A stretch of 64,000 nucleotides of DNA, from the NCBI RefSeq assembly GCF_030269925.1, contig NC_085129.1, positions 13,879,501 through 13,943,500 on the forward strand, in the 5' to 3' direction. Of this stretch, positions 15,201 to 22,910 are shown piece after piece. Origin of the DNA: Bombyx mori (lineage: Eukaryota; Arthropoda; Insecta; Lepidoptera; Bombycidae). A program made the position numbers and the translations under genes. Position 1 is the stretch's first letter; every line of letters begins with the position of its first letter. The notes under the pieces are model-generated. The model saw only the letters and a program-made list of their open reading frames with translations. It ran no database searches and was not told the DNA's origin.

Positions 15201-18200
15201 GCCAAATCGGTCCATCATTTCTCGAGTTTTAGCGTGATTAACGAACAGCAATTGATTTTTATACATAGATGTGATTAAAAATCTCGATCTGTAAGTTAGA
15301 AACTTTAGACAGAAACAAATGCAAAGTCTACAGAATATGAGATTGACGTAGAAACTGTGATAAGCGAGATGATGTCTTAGCTGTTTGAAGAGTACTTTCG
15401 CAGTAGGACCCTACCTGACGAAATTGTTAATGTTGAGCATTACAGTGTGACTATTACTGCACTTTGGTAAATGCCTAGAATAGACAAAGCTAGAAATTAA
15501 TGTTGTCAATAAAAATTAAGTTTTATTTAGTTACGAGACTCTTTAATCAATAACAATAGCGAACGTCTCGTACCTACGTAATGTCGTTAACCCGCCGGTG
15601 TGACTTTCCTAAAAAAATTTAGTCGATATTCCGAAAGGTTTACGCCCCGACTGTGTCGTTGACTCTTTGAAGCGATGACATACAGTTTGTCTGAAACAAA
15701 TATTCTTAATATGTGCATAGGTTTTTTACCTGAAAAAAAAAAGAAGATATAAAAATAAAAGAAACATGTTTTATGTATAAGTCAATAACACAATACGATA
15801 TAATTTTCTGTGAAGCACTGTTCTTGTTAGGGCTAGTGTTACCAAATTCTCTCAGGTTGAGCCTGTGAGCTCACGTACTCCGGGCGTAGCTTGAATATCC
15901 CCTTAGGCTACTAGCGAATAGGTAGGGATAAAGAAAACTTTAATTTCAATCTAGAACAAGCGCAATATATTTTATTTATGCATAAATAACTATTTTAAAT
16001 TCATTTAATGTAATTTTTTTCAGGTTCTAGCAGTAAGGTGTGTGTACGGCAGCTACCCATCACGTTTGCTAGATCTCTGGGACTTGTACGACGAATGTAA
16101 AGGTTCCGAGAACGACAATCCGGCCATCTTGCCCGTCGATCAACAATACATCGTACTAGAGCTGGCCAACGCCGGACAAGATTTGGAGAGCTACCAGTTC
16201 AACAACGCTGAACAAGCACACGCGCTGTTCCTCCAGGTGAGGCTATTCTAGTATTCACTTCTCTGTGTGCTTATGTATCTTTGTATCAAATGTTGCAAGT
16301 TTGATTATTATTAATGGTTTACATTTTTGTGTTGCAAGTTAATTATTTTTCATATAACATGTTTGTTTTGTGGTGTGTAGTGTAAGCACTAGTAAAACCA
16401 TTGAATGTTACAGACATTGGAAATTATTTATTTGATTGATTTATTAACAATGATATGCTTCCTTTTTATATGTGAAGGACTTAACAAAAGTTGTTTCCGA
16501 TTTATTTCATTAATAAAAAAATGCAAGGAGAACTACACACAAATGTGGAAAAACATATGTTCTAACAAAATTTATTTCTCATTAGGTAAATTTATTTAAG
16601 AATTAAATTATATCGTGGATATTGCATGAAACTAAATAGAGGAGCCTTAGAGGTTTTTATGATATCTGTTGGCAAAACCTTACTAATTATGTTTCTTTTC
16701 TGTTCTCAAGAATATATTCTCACATAGTGGAAGCTGTTTTTGTTACCCTGTATGCCGTAATGAGATTTCAGACTTGTGTAAAATGGCATCTTGATTTTAT
16801 TTTTGCTGCTGTTAATTTTTTTGTTGTTTTTATTTTTTCTTTCAGTAATCCTCAAACGCATGTAGAAACATGGTTTCCTCAGACGATGAGTGACCGTTTA
16901 GTTCAAGTTGTCAATTCTTGACTAGATTTTCACTTATCCTCTGCGGGCACCGAGTCTGCTTTTGATGTTGAATCTTGGATTTGTTTTTTTTTTCTGCAAT
17001 TTTGTATTTTATGTGTGGCATGTCATTAAGTATAGAGTGTAAAGTGAGTGTTTCCAATGGGAAAAAAATACACTAATGTGTAAACGGAAAATAGTTAATT
17101 TACTAAAGTGAAGTCGTTGCCTCACATGTAATGTAATTACATTACACTCGTGTTTTTGGCATATCCTAATCAGATATTTCTAGCTTTATATTTGGAACCG
17201 ATATCACAACACACCCTGTATTCATGTATAATATAAAGCTTTCATTTAAAAAAAAACTCACGAATATGTGAATTTTGTTATTGTAATGTTTGTATTTATG
17301 AAATTTGATCATTTATTGTCTGATTTGTATCGATGAAGACCAGTATGCCTTCCTCCCGGTGGAGCCAAGCCACTGCTTGGTTGGTAAAACATTACAAAAA
17401 TGTATGTCGAAGAAGTTTTCTCGGAGTGAACTAATAGATTGTTTGAATGTTCCAGGTGGCATTCGGTCTGGCCGTGGGCGAGGAGGCCTACCAGTTCGAG
17501 CATCGCGATCTGCACTGGGGAAACGTTCTCATCGCGCCCACCGAACAAAAGGTACTACTGCTTTGTATGAGATTAAGTCTTAATTGTTAATGTGTCACAA
17601 ATTGTGTATGTGTGTGTTTTTTACTGGTGGTAGGATATCTTCTGAGTTCGCAGGGGTAAGTACCACCGCCCCGCCCATTTCTGCCGTGAAGCAGTAATGC
17701 GTTTCGGTTTGAAGGGTGGGGCAGCTGTTGTAACTATATTGAGACCTTAGAACTTATATCTCAAGGTGGGTGGCGCGTTTACGTTGTAATTGTGTATGGG
17801 ATCCAGTAGCCACTTAACACCAGGTGGGCTGTGAGCTCGTCCGTCCAACTAAGCAATAGTAAAAAAAACAGTCATGTTTGGTACCTGCGTCGATAAATGT
17901 TGTTAACTTGTATTAATTCAATCTTATGTATGAGATTGGGTTTGCTGTCAAATACCTGATGGTTACATATCGAGGAGTGAAAGGATATTTGGTTTAAGCG
18001 ATATTTCGTTGAATACGCAATATTTATCGTTGTAATTAAAGGTGCGATTAATTTGGTTATTAGCATCAACAGTTCTATGTTTTTAATGAAATTTCAATTT
18101 TAGTTTATTGAAATAGCTGAATTTTTTTGTTGTTATGATATATTTTCCAAATTTTGAGCTTTAAATGGCTCTCCTGTTAAGTTGCAAAAATGTCACTTAA

Positions 18201-21200
18201 ATCACATAGCTTTCCATCCCCCGATACAATATTAATAGTATACTAAATAAAACTATTGGATTTTAGTTGAAGAAATAAAGAATTTAATTGTATTTCATGG
18301 GATGAGGCAAAGTGGATAATTAAAACACATAAAATTAAATACTGAAATTAATATGAAAACAAATTTCAAATAAATAGCTGAATCATGCATTTAATGTATT
18401 CACACTGATGATGAATTATTTACAAAAGTATTAACTAGTAGAAATTTCATAGCTCGTTATTTGCACGACTAATGTAATAAATAATGAGTAATTAAATTGT
18501 ACATATAAGTACATATTTGAAGTTGAGGAATGTTATTTCCGAGATAATGTGTTATCGCGTCTGAAGATCGCAATGCGACCGCGCTAAGCCAACGGAAGCG
18601 CAATAACCTTGTCGGGTACTCACCACGGTACGACTTGTTGCTTGTGCTATGTGGTGAGGCAGCCCTGATCGCAGCGCGGGCCTCTGACTGATTTAAACAC
18701 AATGAATATAATTGTATAGAGGATTTAAATTATACCCACAGCAGACGAACTGATTCTTGAATATAATTTTTTCCTACCTATGCTGATAGCCTTGAGAGGC
18801 TATTTCAGTCTCTCCTTGACGTGTAGAATGTTGCTAACACTGGCCCTAGCAAGAGCAGTGCCTCGCAGAATCTACCACCAGATCGGAAACGCGACCCACT
18901 GAGAAGATCCGGCGAGAAACTCAGTGGGTTATGTCTGTGGGTTAATTTACTCGTTGAGCCCTTCGTCACAAGCGATGGGTTCGGCGAGGACGGTGACCGG
19001 TGCTTGGGGTACTTAAAAGCACCGTTAATGAATCGGGAGGATCCGTAATGACGTGTTTTGTTTACAATTCAGTCCACAGGATCGGGTATTCCTGATGATC
19101 CTCTTGATGCATTATATAAGGGTCGCTGATCACTACGAGAAGTGAGATTAAAGTCTCAAGTCGGGTATAGTTGTGTTTAGGCATCTCTTATTTAATTTAC
19201 GTGTTGAAATTCAAGTCAAATTCAGACATGTATGTGATTATGAAATGAGTGTTATAGATGAATATCCATTGGATGGCGTTGGTTCGTCTTATATACTAAT
19301 AAATATGTAAATCATTTTTTTTTAAATATAAATTTTTCGTGTGGTAACCCTAATGTCGCACATTTTACATTGTGAATACGCGTCTATTGTACTCTGTTAT
19401 CGCGATTGTTGATTCTCATACGGTGTTTCGATTTTAATCACATCGACTTTGATAAGAAACAAACGTAAATTATGAGCGGCGATGCAGCAGGTTTGGCGAC
19501 GGTTGAGTGTGTTCCGAGCCCGCACGGGTCCGTCGCCTTGTCCCATTCCCAAAGCTCCCAAAATTACCAGCCCCAAAAATATCCACAGGTCTTCCTTGAA
19601 CACTTTTTTTTCTACCTCTAATCTTTGGTAGCCTAAGGGACTATTCTAACTTCGCGCGGACCGGTAGTTGAGCTCACGGGCTCAACTTGAGAGGATTGCT
19701 AACACTAGCCCTAGCAAGAGCAGTGCTTCGCTGAATCTGTTACCAGATCGGAATCGCGACCCACTGGGTTCTTAGGTCTCAGCTTGTACAGTACAACGGC
19801 TGCCCCGCCCTTCAAACCGAAACGCATAACTGCTTCACGGCAGAAATAGTAATGGTAGGACGGTAAAGGTGGTAGGACCTCTTGTGAGTCCGCACGGGTA
19901 TGTACCACCACCCTCTCTATTTCTGCCGTGAAGCAGTAATGCGTTTTGGTTTTAAAGGTGGGGCAGCCGTTGCAACTATACTGTGAGACCTTAGAACTTA
20001 TATCTCAAGGTGGGTGGCGACGGCACAGAATGCCTCGTTGTACAGGGAAAGGTTGATGGTACAAGACCGCGCGGGAGGTCACCAATGCGATGGACCGACC
20101 AAGTTAAAACTGCAGTGGGAGGTCCCCTAATGAGTGCAGTAGTATGGCCTCGAGCAGGGAGAGATGGCGGGACATCGTGAGATGCATCAAGTCTGCCCCT
20201 TCCAACACTACATGACGATCACGACACTGTCTAGAGTGACACGATTGAGAAGAAGAACCGCTTAACACCAGTTGGGCCGTGAGCTCGGCCACCCATCTAA
20301 GCAATATGCTAAAGTGTTGGTCTGGTTGCAGTTTGCCACGTTCGTGCTCCGCGGGCGGCGGCACTGCACGCCCCGCTGCGGCGTCGCGGCCACCATCATC
20401 GACTACTCGCTGTCGCGCGTGTCGCTGCCGGCGAGCGCGCCCGCACGCTGCGCCGCGCTCTACAACGACCTGGCGGACGACGACGGACTCTTCGACGCCG
20501 TCGGAGACTATCAGTTTGAGGTCTACCGCCTCATGAAAAGCAAGTTGGGGTGAGCTTCGACACGTTTTATTTTGATTCGTTTACCGTCATGATCACCACC
20601 TCTTTAACTTACCGTTATCATCGTACCATATAAATGAAGAGAATTAATAAGGTTTCAGTGGTCTTTTTGAAGAGCACGAGAAACGATATCTAGCAATAAT
20701 ACTGGTATTCCTCAGTTTATATCTCAAATGTCAACCGTTTATAATCGTCAGCTTAAAACTCCAAAATTAGTAAATTCAGATTTTTTACGATCCACCTAAT
20801 GGTGAGTGGTCACAGTCGCCTATGGACTTCAGAGCAATGCTAAGGGCAGAGCCCAAATCACCCAAATTCTCTTAACGTTCCTGTAAAAGCCCTCATTGTT
20901 TCTCTTTAAAAATATTATAGTATTGTAGAATTCAAATTCGTATATGAATAACCAGTAAACCTAGCTGCGCGTCACAGTGAACATAAAACCAAATATACAG
21001 ATTTACTGTCCTGCCGTAATGCCCTTTGTATGCTGATGGAACTGCACTAATCTGAACGCTAAGAAACTTAACGATCATCTAACGCTTATAAGTCGAAGAA
21101 ATGAATAAATGTGCCATTATTTAAAGAAGAAATTTCAATGACAAGATTTCCTCTAAACGGTGCACATCATATTATCAAAATGAATATCAACAAAAACGTT

Positions 21201-21875
21201 TTACTTTTAATTTGAGCAATGTTTTTAAGACACGTTCTTGTTGTGTGTTACATTGTGGAGTAAATGAAAAAAAAGTCGCCTAATGTAGGATTGATCATGT
21301 TTTAAGCCATCTTTTGTTTTCCATGGTATTTATTAGACGCCAACTATGTTAATGAGTCGTCTATTATCAAAGGTGGCAATCTGTGCATTTGGACAAAAAA
21401 ATGTTATTGATATGTCAATACAGATTGATTTGAATATAATCGTCTCCTTCAAAGAATACAGTTCAAAACCTGCATTAAATAAAGGTCAATACTTAACCTG
21501 TTATTTATCTAAGATGTCGTTCAGAAGAGTTTTGTGATTACCAATAGAATACAAAGTCAATAATTCGTTTTTCTGATTTACCAATAATTGTCCAAAAGTC
21601 ACATTGCCAGCTTTGATAATAGTCGACTCGTTTTACTGTTCACTAATCACTAATTATTATTTTTTGTTCACAGCAATGATTGGAAGAACTTTGAACCATA
21701 TACAAACATACTGTGGCTACATTACACTGTTGATAAAATGATAACGGCCCTACGCTACAAAAGAACCAATACAAAGATACACAAGCATTACATAGACAAA
21801 TTGAAGGGCATCAAGAATAGAATTCTCGATTACAAGAGTGCAACCGATTTTGTTTTAACGGACAACGAATATTAA
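633..21875 (+). CDS. haspin: Haspin (histone H3 Thr3 kinase), ten exons, 5' end open
   Basis: Joined exons: 633-3227, 3416-3498, 3569-3626, 4214-4403, 5095-5271, 6517-6634, 16024-16236, 17456-17551, 20332-20549, 21674-21875. All junctions are GT-AG and the phases agree throughout. Counting from the first Met in exon 1 (776) gives 1268 residues; the frame is open back to 633, so upstream exons likely lie outside the window. Haspin phosphorylates histone H3 at Thr3 in mitosis, which recruits the chromosomal passenger complex to centromeres. The kinase part shows the glycine loop IGEGVYGEVF, the ATP-binding Lys in VMKIV, a helix-C Glu in HEIISEIVI, the catalytic loop HRDLHWGNVL, and the haspin-type metal site IIDYSLSR in place of DFG. 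It ends with the haspin-specific blocks GDYQFEVYRLMK and ILWLHYTVDKM. The N-terminal 800-plus residues are Ser/Asn/Asp-rich with basic patches, as usual for the divergent N-terminus of haspins. The symbol rests on family recognition. Confidence 0.93.
1355..1735 (+). repeat. In-frame acidic tandem repeat in haspin exon 1 (about 4 units)
   Basis: Units begin at about 1355, 1460, 1556 and 1652, so the spacings are 105, 96 and 96 bases (35, 32 and 32 codons). The unit core reads DDCKVEDQKYHDIYSEK, then a short variable stretch, then NDDSISIDLNDT. Units 2 and 3 are almost identical in DNA, which points to recent duplication; unit 1 carries three extra codons and unit 4 is more diverged. All copies keep the frame. 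Each unit is strongly acidic with two or three serines in acidic context, which resembles casein kinase 2 sites; that last point is inference. Confidence 0.9.
3416..3498 (+). CDS. haspin: Haspin exon 2
   Basis: The acceptor is TTGTTTTAG ending at 3415 and the donor is AAG|GTTTGT at 3498. Two bases (GG) complete the Gly codon from exon 1, then 27 codons follow, beginning PLHNESINSRRSTF. The exon is Ser/Arg-rich and lies before the kinase fold. It is too short for a standard open-frame search; it is supported by phase agreement on both sides and the exon-like base content. Confidence 0.8.
3569..3626 (+). CDS. haspin: Haspin exon 3
   Basis: A 58-base exon between CTTTTCAG (to 3568) and AAAG|GTGAGA (3627). 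It encodes DPNSTRTSLCPSTACDDLK plus one base of a Gly codon. Intron 2 is only 70 bases, typical of short insect introns. The call rests on splice sites and continuous phase; the peptide itself has no recognisable domain. Confidence 0.78.
3627..4213 (+). other. Haspin intron 3
   Basis: This 587-base intron has a block (about 3760-4000) with more CG dinucleotides than the neighbouring introns (for example GACGCGTCGTTGTC and CCGTTAAAAG). It looks more like a promoter or 5' UTR than ordinary intron. There is no TATA box or other decisive element, so an internal promoter for a kinase-only isoform is only a possibility. Confidence 0.3.
4214..4403 (+). CDS. haspin: Haspin exon 4
   Basis: The acceptor is GTTCCAG (to 4213) and the donor is GC|GTAAGTA (4404). 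Two bases (GA) complete the Gly codon, then FLSDDCDDTIVGLSKLSL. The exon ends RRCNQTDAILFDECYPDA, with the last Ala codon shared with exon 5. This matches the region just before the haspin kinase fold, where the family keeps a segment that packs against the N-lobe. Codon use is more GC-rich than in exon 1. Confidence 0.88.
4404..5094 (+). other. Haspin intron 4
   Basis: 691 bases of AT-rich sequence. I see no repeat family or coding segment in it. Confidence 0.6.
5095..5271 (+). CDS. haspin: Haspin exon 5: glycine loop and ATP-binding lysine
   Basis: The acceptor is TATGAAACAG (to 5094; a weak pyrimidine tract) and the donor is AT|GTAAGT (5272). The frame gives LLKNCHKIGEGVYGEVFL, then VMKIVPIAG and VNGEDQKDYHEIISEIVI. 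These correspond to the nucleotide-binding loop, the lysine that contacts ATP phosphates, and the start of helix C with its conserved Glu. The reading frame differs from the longest open frame on this stretch, which is a shadow. Confidence 0.92.
5272..6516 (+). other. Haspin intron 5
   Basis: 1.2 kb. It holds a CR1-like LINE 3' tail (5337-5447); the rest is AT-rich with nothing recognisable. Confidence 0.6.
5337..5447 (+). mobile_element. CR1-like LINE 3' tail (5'-truncated)
   Basis: It contains GTAGGCAGCGGCT, then GTCCATGGGCGAC, then CACGATCAGGTGG, and ends in AATAAAAAAA. The same tail follows the recognisable reverse-transcriptase C-terminus at 13,430 and 27,935, which identifies the family. 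It lies in haspin intron 5 in the sense direction. Confidence 0.75.
6517..6634 (+). CDS. haspin: Haspin exon 6
   Basis: The acceptor is TTTTCACAG (to 6516) and the donor is CAG|GTAAGT (6635). The first base completes a Met codon, then ELSALRAPIADIERHF up to GNATDVFNQ. This corresponds to the haspin helix C continuation and the insertion that follows it in the N-lobe. It is followed by the longest intron in the gene. Confidence 0.88.
6755..6830 (+). mobile_element. Diverged LINE tail fragment (Jockey-tail family)
   Basis: It contains GGCTGAGCCTTTTGAGCTCACCC and AATAGCCCTGAGAGGTTGCT in the same order as the better-kept tails (for example 46,000-46,192). Termini are not definable. Confidence 0.45.
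7430..7520 (-). mobile_element. CR1-like LINE 3' tail fragment
   Basis: In reverse complement it has the CCATGGGCGACAGTAACC and CACCATCAGGTGGGCCG blocks of the CR1-like tail. It is short, with no target duplication seen. Confidence 0.6.
8587..8688 (+). mobile_element. CR1-like LINE 3' tail
   Basis: It has the block GCGGTAGGCAGCGGCCTGG, GTCCATGGGCGAC and a terminal CAATAAAACAATAA. It is truncated before the coding part. Confidence 0.7.
8989..9240 (-). mobile_element. Possible Helitron fragment
   Basis: On the minus strand it would end CTAG followed by T, as the clearer Helitron copy at 14,981 does. The text TGTATCTGTCCGCTTCGCTGG is of the kind found at lepidopteran Helitron ends. The 5' end is not defined. 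Confidence 0.35.
10068..10303 (+). mobile_element. Bm1 SINE (head missing)
   Basis: It carries the Bm1 body: AGTCCGCACGGGTACC, TTTCTGCCGTGAAGCAGTAA, GAACTTATATATCAAGGTGG, and the 3' end GAGCTCGTCCACC...AAGCAATAAAAAAA. It starts at the GGTG..AGGACC position, so the tRNA-like head is absent. Confidence 0.9.
10975..11195 (-). mobile_element. LINE reverse-transcriptase C-terminal remnant
   Basis: In reverse complement a frame reads DRKEWRNIVLTSAP, resembling the 'DR..WR..V' motif near the C-terminus of several non-LTR reverse transcriptases. Short, with stops; no termini found. Confidence 0.45.
11371..11556 (-). mobile_element. Jockey-tail LINE fragment
   Basis: Reverse complement of the tail family: it begins in minus orientation near TTTATTGCCGAATCTTCTCA and ends CTACCAGCTTAGGTAGGG. 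Diverged from the copies at 46,000 and 41,045. Confidence 0.7.
12640..12805 (+). mobile_element. RTE-like LINE 3' end
   Basis: The stretch AAGTTTCATCAAAATCCATC, AGTAGTTTTTGCGTGAAAGAG and the terminal TATAATATTAGTAGGAT is a wording I associate with the 3' UTR of RTE-type LINEs in insects. No coding part is present. Confidence 0.5.
13430..13815 (+). mobile_element. CR1-like LINE 3' part with degraded reverse-transcriptase C-terminus
   Basis: A 111-codon frame (13432-13767) contains ELFEIIPSSRFYHYTLR, PYYLEPLCASTMRFQRSFL, RLWNELPLTVR and MSFFKRDLW. This is the C-terminal region typical of CR1-like reverse transcriptases (FLPRT..LWNELP). It runs into the tail AGCGGTAGGCAGCGGCTTG and ends AAGGCAAAAAAA. 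It is 5'-truncated, lies in haspin intron 6 and is not a host gene. Confidence 0.85.
14922..14966. repeat. Perfect 20-bp inverted repeat, 5-base loop
   Basis: The left arm at 14922-14941 (ATTAATGAAGGAATGAATGA) and right arm at 14947-14966 are exact reverse complements around the loop ATGAA. It lies 15 bases from the 3' end of a Helitron-like element. Confidence 0.9.
14981..15269 (-). mobile_element. Non-autonomous Helitron (about 289 bp)
   Basis: On the minus strand it starts TCTATGTATAAAAATC and ends CAGGTCAGCTAG, flanked by A on the left and T on the right. TC...CTRR termini and insertion between A and T are Helitron hallmarks. A second copy of the same element, in the other orientation, runs from 63,736 off the window end. 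Confidence 0.7.
15820..15934 (+). mobile_element. Jockey-tail LINE fragment
   Basis: It has TTGTTAGGGCTAGTGTTACC, GAGCTCACGTACTCCGGGCG and ACTAGCGAATAGGTAGGGA in the order of the tail family. It lies 89 bases before haspin exon 7. Confidence 0.7.
16024..16236 (+). CDS. haspin: Haspin exon 7: hinge region
   Basis: The acceptor is ATTTTTTTCAG (to 16023) and the donor is CAG|GTGAGG (16237). There are 71 whole codons from VLAVRCVYGSYPSRLLDLWD to NNAEQAHALFLQ. The segment QYIVLELANAGQDLESYQF is the hinge: haspins have (I/V)LE(F/L)..GG.DLE.. here, and this copy has NAGQDLE. It joins the N-lobe to the C-lobe of the kinase. Confidence 0.92.
16237..17455 (+). other. Haspin intron 7
   Basis: 1.2 kb of AT-rich sequence. 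Short open frames here (16,405-16,921) have no exon-like composition or recognisable motif, and I see no repeat family. Confidence 0.6.
17456..17551 (+). CDS. haspin: Haspin exon 8: catalytic loop
   Basis: The acceptor is TGTTCCAG (to 17455) and the donor is AAAAG|GTACTA (17552). There are 32 whole codons, VAFGLAVGEEAYQFEHRDLH followed by WGNVLIAPTEQK. HRDLHWGN is the haspin catalytic loop: Asp is the catalytic base and Asn binds metal. The GC-rich composition contrasts with the flanking introns. Confidence 0.95.
17622..17869 (+). mobile_element. Bm1 SINE (head missing)
   Basis: A complete body from GGTGGTAGGATATCTTCTG to AAGCAATAGTAAAAAAAA with the usual CTGCCGTGAAGCAGTAATGC and CTTATATCTCAAGGTGGG blocks. 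Sense orientation in haspin intron 8. Confidence 0.92.
17970..18224. mobile_element. MITE, TA target site, terminal inverted repeats TCGAGG...GAAAG
   Basis: Flanked by TA on both sides (17968-17969, 18225-18226). The left end TCGAGGAGTGAAAGG and the reverse complement of the right end TCGGGGGATGGAAAGC match. Subterminal blocks (GGTTTAAGCGATATTTCG; TGATTTAAGTGACATTTT) also pair. A second copy in inverted orientation is at 29691-29942. A TA duplication suggests the Tc1/mariner group. Confidence 0.75.
18764..19108 (-). mobile_element. 5'-truncated Jockey-like LINE end
   Basis: On the minus strand a degraded frame reads HVITDPPDSLTVLLSTPSTG, similar to RHVLTDPSDPITFALDAFSS near the C-terminus of the intact LINE at 58,230. 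It is followed by the tail (AGTTTCTCGCCGGATCTTCT ... CTATCAGCATAGGTAGGAA). This links the orphan tails in the window to a coding Jockey-type element. Confidence 0.75.
19608..19768 (-). mobile_element. Jockey-tail LINE fragment
   Basis: Reverse complement of the tail family (TAGCAAGAGCAGTGCTTCGC, GATCGGAATCGCGACCCACT on the plus strand). It abuts an inverted Bm1 piece, so it was broken by or fused to a SINE. Confidence 0.75.
19770..19862 (-). mobile_element. Bm1 SINE fragment, inverted
   Basis: On the plus strand it has GGCTGCCCCGCCCTTCAAAC and TGCTTCACGGCAGAAATAG, the reverse complement of the Bm1 body. It forms a head-to-head pair with the Bm1 beginning at 19866. Confidence 0.85.
19866..20305 (+). 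mobile_element. Bm1 SINE interrupted by LINE-derived sequence
   Basis: The left part runs from GGTGGTAGGACCTCTTGTG to CTCAAGGTGGGTGGCG (about 20020). The right part resumes at GCTTAACACCA (20260) and ends CCACCCATCTAAGCAAT. About 45 bases of normal Bm1 are missing between them and 240 bases of other sequence are present. The 3' end lies only 26 bases from the haspin exon 9 start. Confidence 0.85.
20021..20258 (+). mobile_element. LINE reverse-transcriptase C-terminal fragment inside Bm1
   Basis: A frame reads VDGTRPRGRSPMRWTDQVK and, after a one-base shift, RERWRDIVRCIKSAP. The RPRGR.P.RW.D..K then DR.RWR pattern is the C-terminal tail common to RTE- and CR1-like reverse transcriptases. Frameshifted and short, so inactive. 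Confidence 0.7.
20332..20549 (+). CDS. haspin: Haspin exon 9: metal site (DYS) and activation segment
   Basis: The acceptor is CTGGTTGCAG (to 20331) and the donor is GGG|GTGAGC (20550). The frame starts FATFVLRGRRHCTPRCGVAA and continues TIIDYSLSRVSLPA up to GDYQFEVYRLMKSKLG. Haspins replace the DFG motif with DYT; here it is DYS. The CGV..TIIDY.LSR and DGLFDAVGDYQFEVYR blocks match the family closely. The region between them is Ala/Arg/Leu-rich, and the exon is about 65% GC, far above its surroundings. Confidence 0.94.
20785..20855 (-). mobile_element. CR1-like LINE tail fragment
   Basis: On the minus strand it has GAAGTCCATAGGCGACTGTG and CACCATTAGGTGGATCG. A short remnant. Confidence 0.6.
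21354..21629. mobile_element. MITE family A, copy 1 (276 bp)
   Basis: The left end is GAGTCGTCTATTATCAAAGG and the right end, reversed, is GAGTCGACTATTATCAAAGC. The inverted repeats run about 43 bases including the GGCAAT and TTTGGACAA blocks. Two further copies are at 23849-24124 and 27644-27918. Unlike those, this copy has no matching 4-base flank. Confidence 0.85.
21674..21875 (+). CDS. haspin: Haspin exon 10 and stop
   Basis: The acceptor is TTGTTCACAG as far as 21673. C completes the Gly codon, then NDWKNFEPYTNILWLHYTVD, KMI, and SATDFVLTDNEY before TAA at 21873-21875. The W..F.PY.NILWLHY..DKM block is the signature of the haspin C-terminal lobe. The rest is basic helix, as in other haspins. 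Confidence 0.94.
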
Positions 21876-22904
21876 CAAAACAACGAACAAATTATGCTAT
21901 ATCATTTAATTCTATACAATTATACAAAATGGATACACTAGGAGATGTTTGCACGTGTTACAAAAATGTTACTTATAATGTACATAATATTTGTTTTCAA
22001 AAAACTATAGACGCTAAAAGAATTATTTACAATGCATTAGTAAAGTGTCAGCTGAGGGGTGCCTTAGATAAGGTAGTGCCTTTAACCAGGTTTAATAAAT
22101 TCATATTGTGTTCCAGAATTTGTGTTTCATTTCTTAACCTAATTTTTGTAATGTATCATGTTGAGTGTTTCATTGTTGTGGCGTGCAATCTCTTTGACAG
22201 GACGTACGGCCTACAACGACTGGACATAGACCAAGAGTCTTGACAGGTGCTTCGAAAAGAAATTGAACGAGGACGATTCTTTTCAATGCCTCTAAAACAT
22301 AGATCTATATAGTAGGGACACGACATATTGCTCTATACGTACAATTGCTTATATAAATAGCACCCATTTTGAAGGCACATACATGGACATATATCTATCT
22401 CGTTCTTACTCAGCACTTTAACTCGCAGGAAAACAATATAACAGTATTTCAGTGCGTACATAAAATGAAACATGAATATACGTAAATATCTCCGTCTCCG
22501 TCTAATGAGGCCGAAAATCCGCCATGTTTAGCGCGCCAAATGTCATTGTCACGTCAGTTCGGCCGTCTGTTTTGGGTTGTACATTATTTATTGACTATGA
22601 TATCGATTTAATATGATTGATTATATAAAATTTCATAATTTATCATGCTTAAAACATACAAAAATAATAATTAAAACGTATTTTATAGGATCTCAAGAAA
22701 GTCGATGTCCTAAAACTATTATCTATATGTATTTAAATTCATTATGGAGCCCTCATCCGAAAAATCCATTTTTCGGTCGGAATCTATTGATCATGACACT
22801 AATCATAAATACCACTTTAAAATATGTCATCAAAACATATTTAGACATTCTGTTTAGATATTTCGGGAAAAAGGCTACCGACAAAATCTCTTCGGAACTA
22901 TTTA

Positions 22905-22910
22905 AATAAA
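22905..22910 (+). promoter_or_regulatory. AATAAA poly(A) signal, haspin (proximal candidate)
   Basis: AATAAA 1.03 kb after the haspin stop. No strong GU-rich element follows. Confidence 0.4.

Larger units (their letters stand above)
6635..16023 (+). other. Haspin intron 6 (9.4 kb, repeat-filled)
   Basis: No exon of either strand is convincing here. It holds LINE tails (6755-6830, 7430-7520, 8587-8688, 10975-11195, 11371-11556, 13430-13815, 15820-15934), a Bm1 SINE (10068-10303), Helitron-like pieces (8989-9240, 14981-15269), an RTE-like tail (12640-12805) and a 20-bp perfect hairpin (14922-14966). The rest is AT-rich. Confidence 0.7.
17552..20331 (+). other. Haspin intron 8
   Basis: 2.8 kb, largely mobile: Bm1 (17622-17869), a 255-bp MITE (17970-18224), LINE tails (18764-19108, 19608-19768), an inverted Bm1 piece (19770-19862) and an interrupted Bm1 (19866-20305) that reaches almost to the acceptor. 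The stretch 18,225-18,763 and 19,109-19,607 shows nothing clear. Confidence 0.7.
20550..21673 (+). other. Haspin intron 9
   Basis: 1.1 kb with an inverted CR1-like tail (20785-20855) and a 276-bp MITE (21354-21629) that ends 44 bases before exon 10. Confidence 0.7.

Noticed and set aside
16405..16921. Two 64-codon frames in haspin intron 7
   Set aside because: Composition matches intron, no splice sites in agreement with neighbours.
21929..22909. Two open frames of 104 and 98 codons after the haspin stop
   Set aside because: AT-rich codon content, no motifs, and they lie in the probable 3' UTR.
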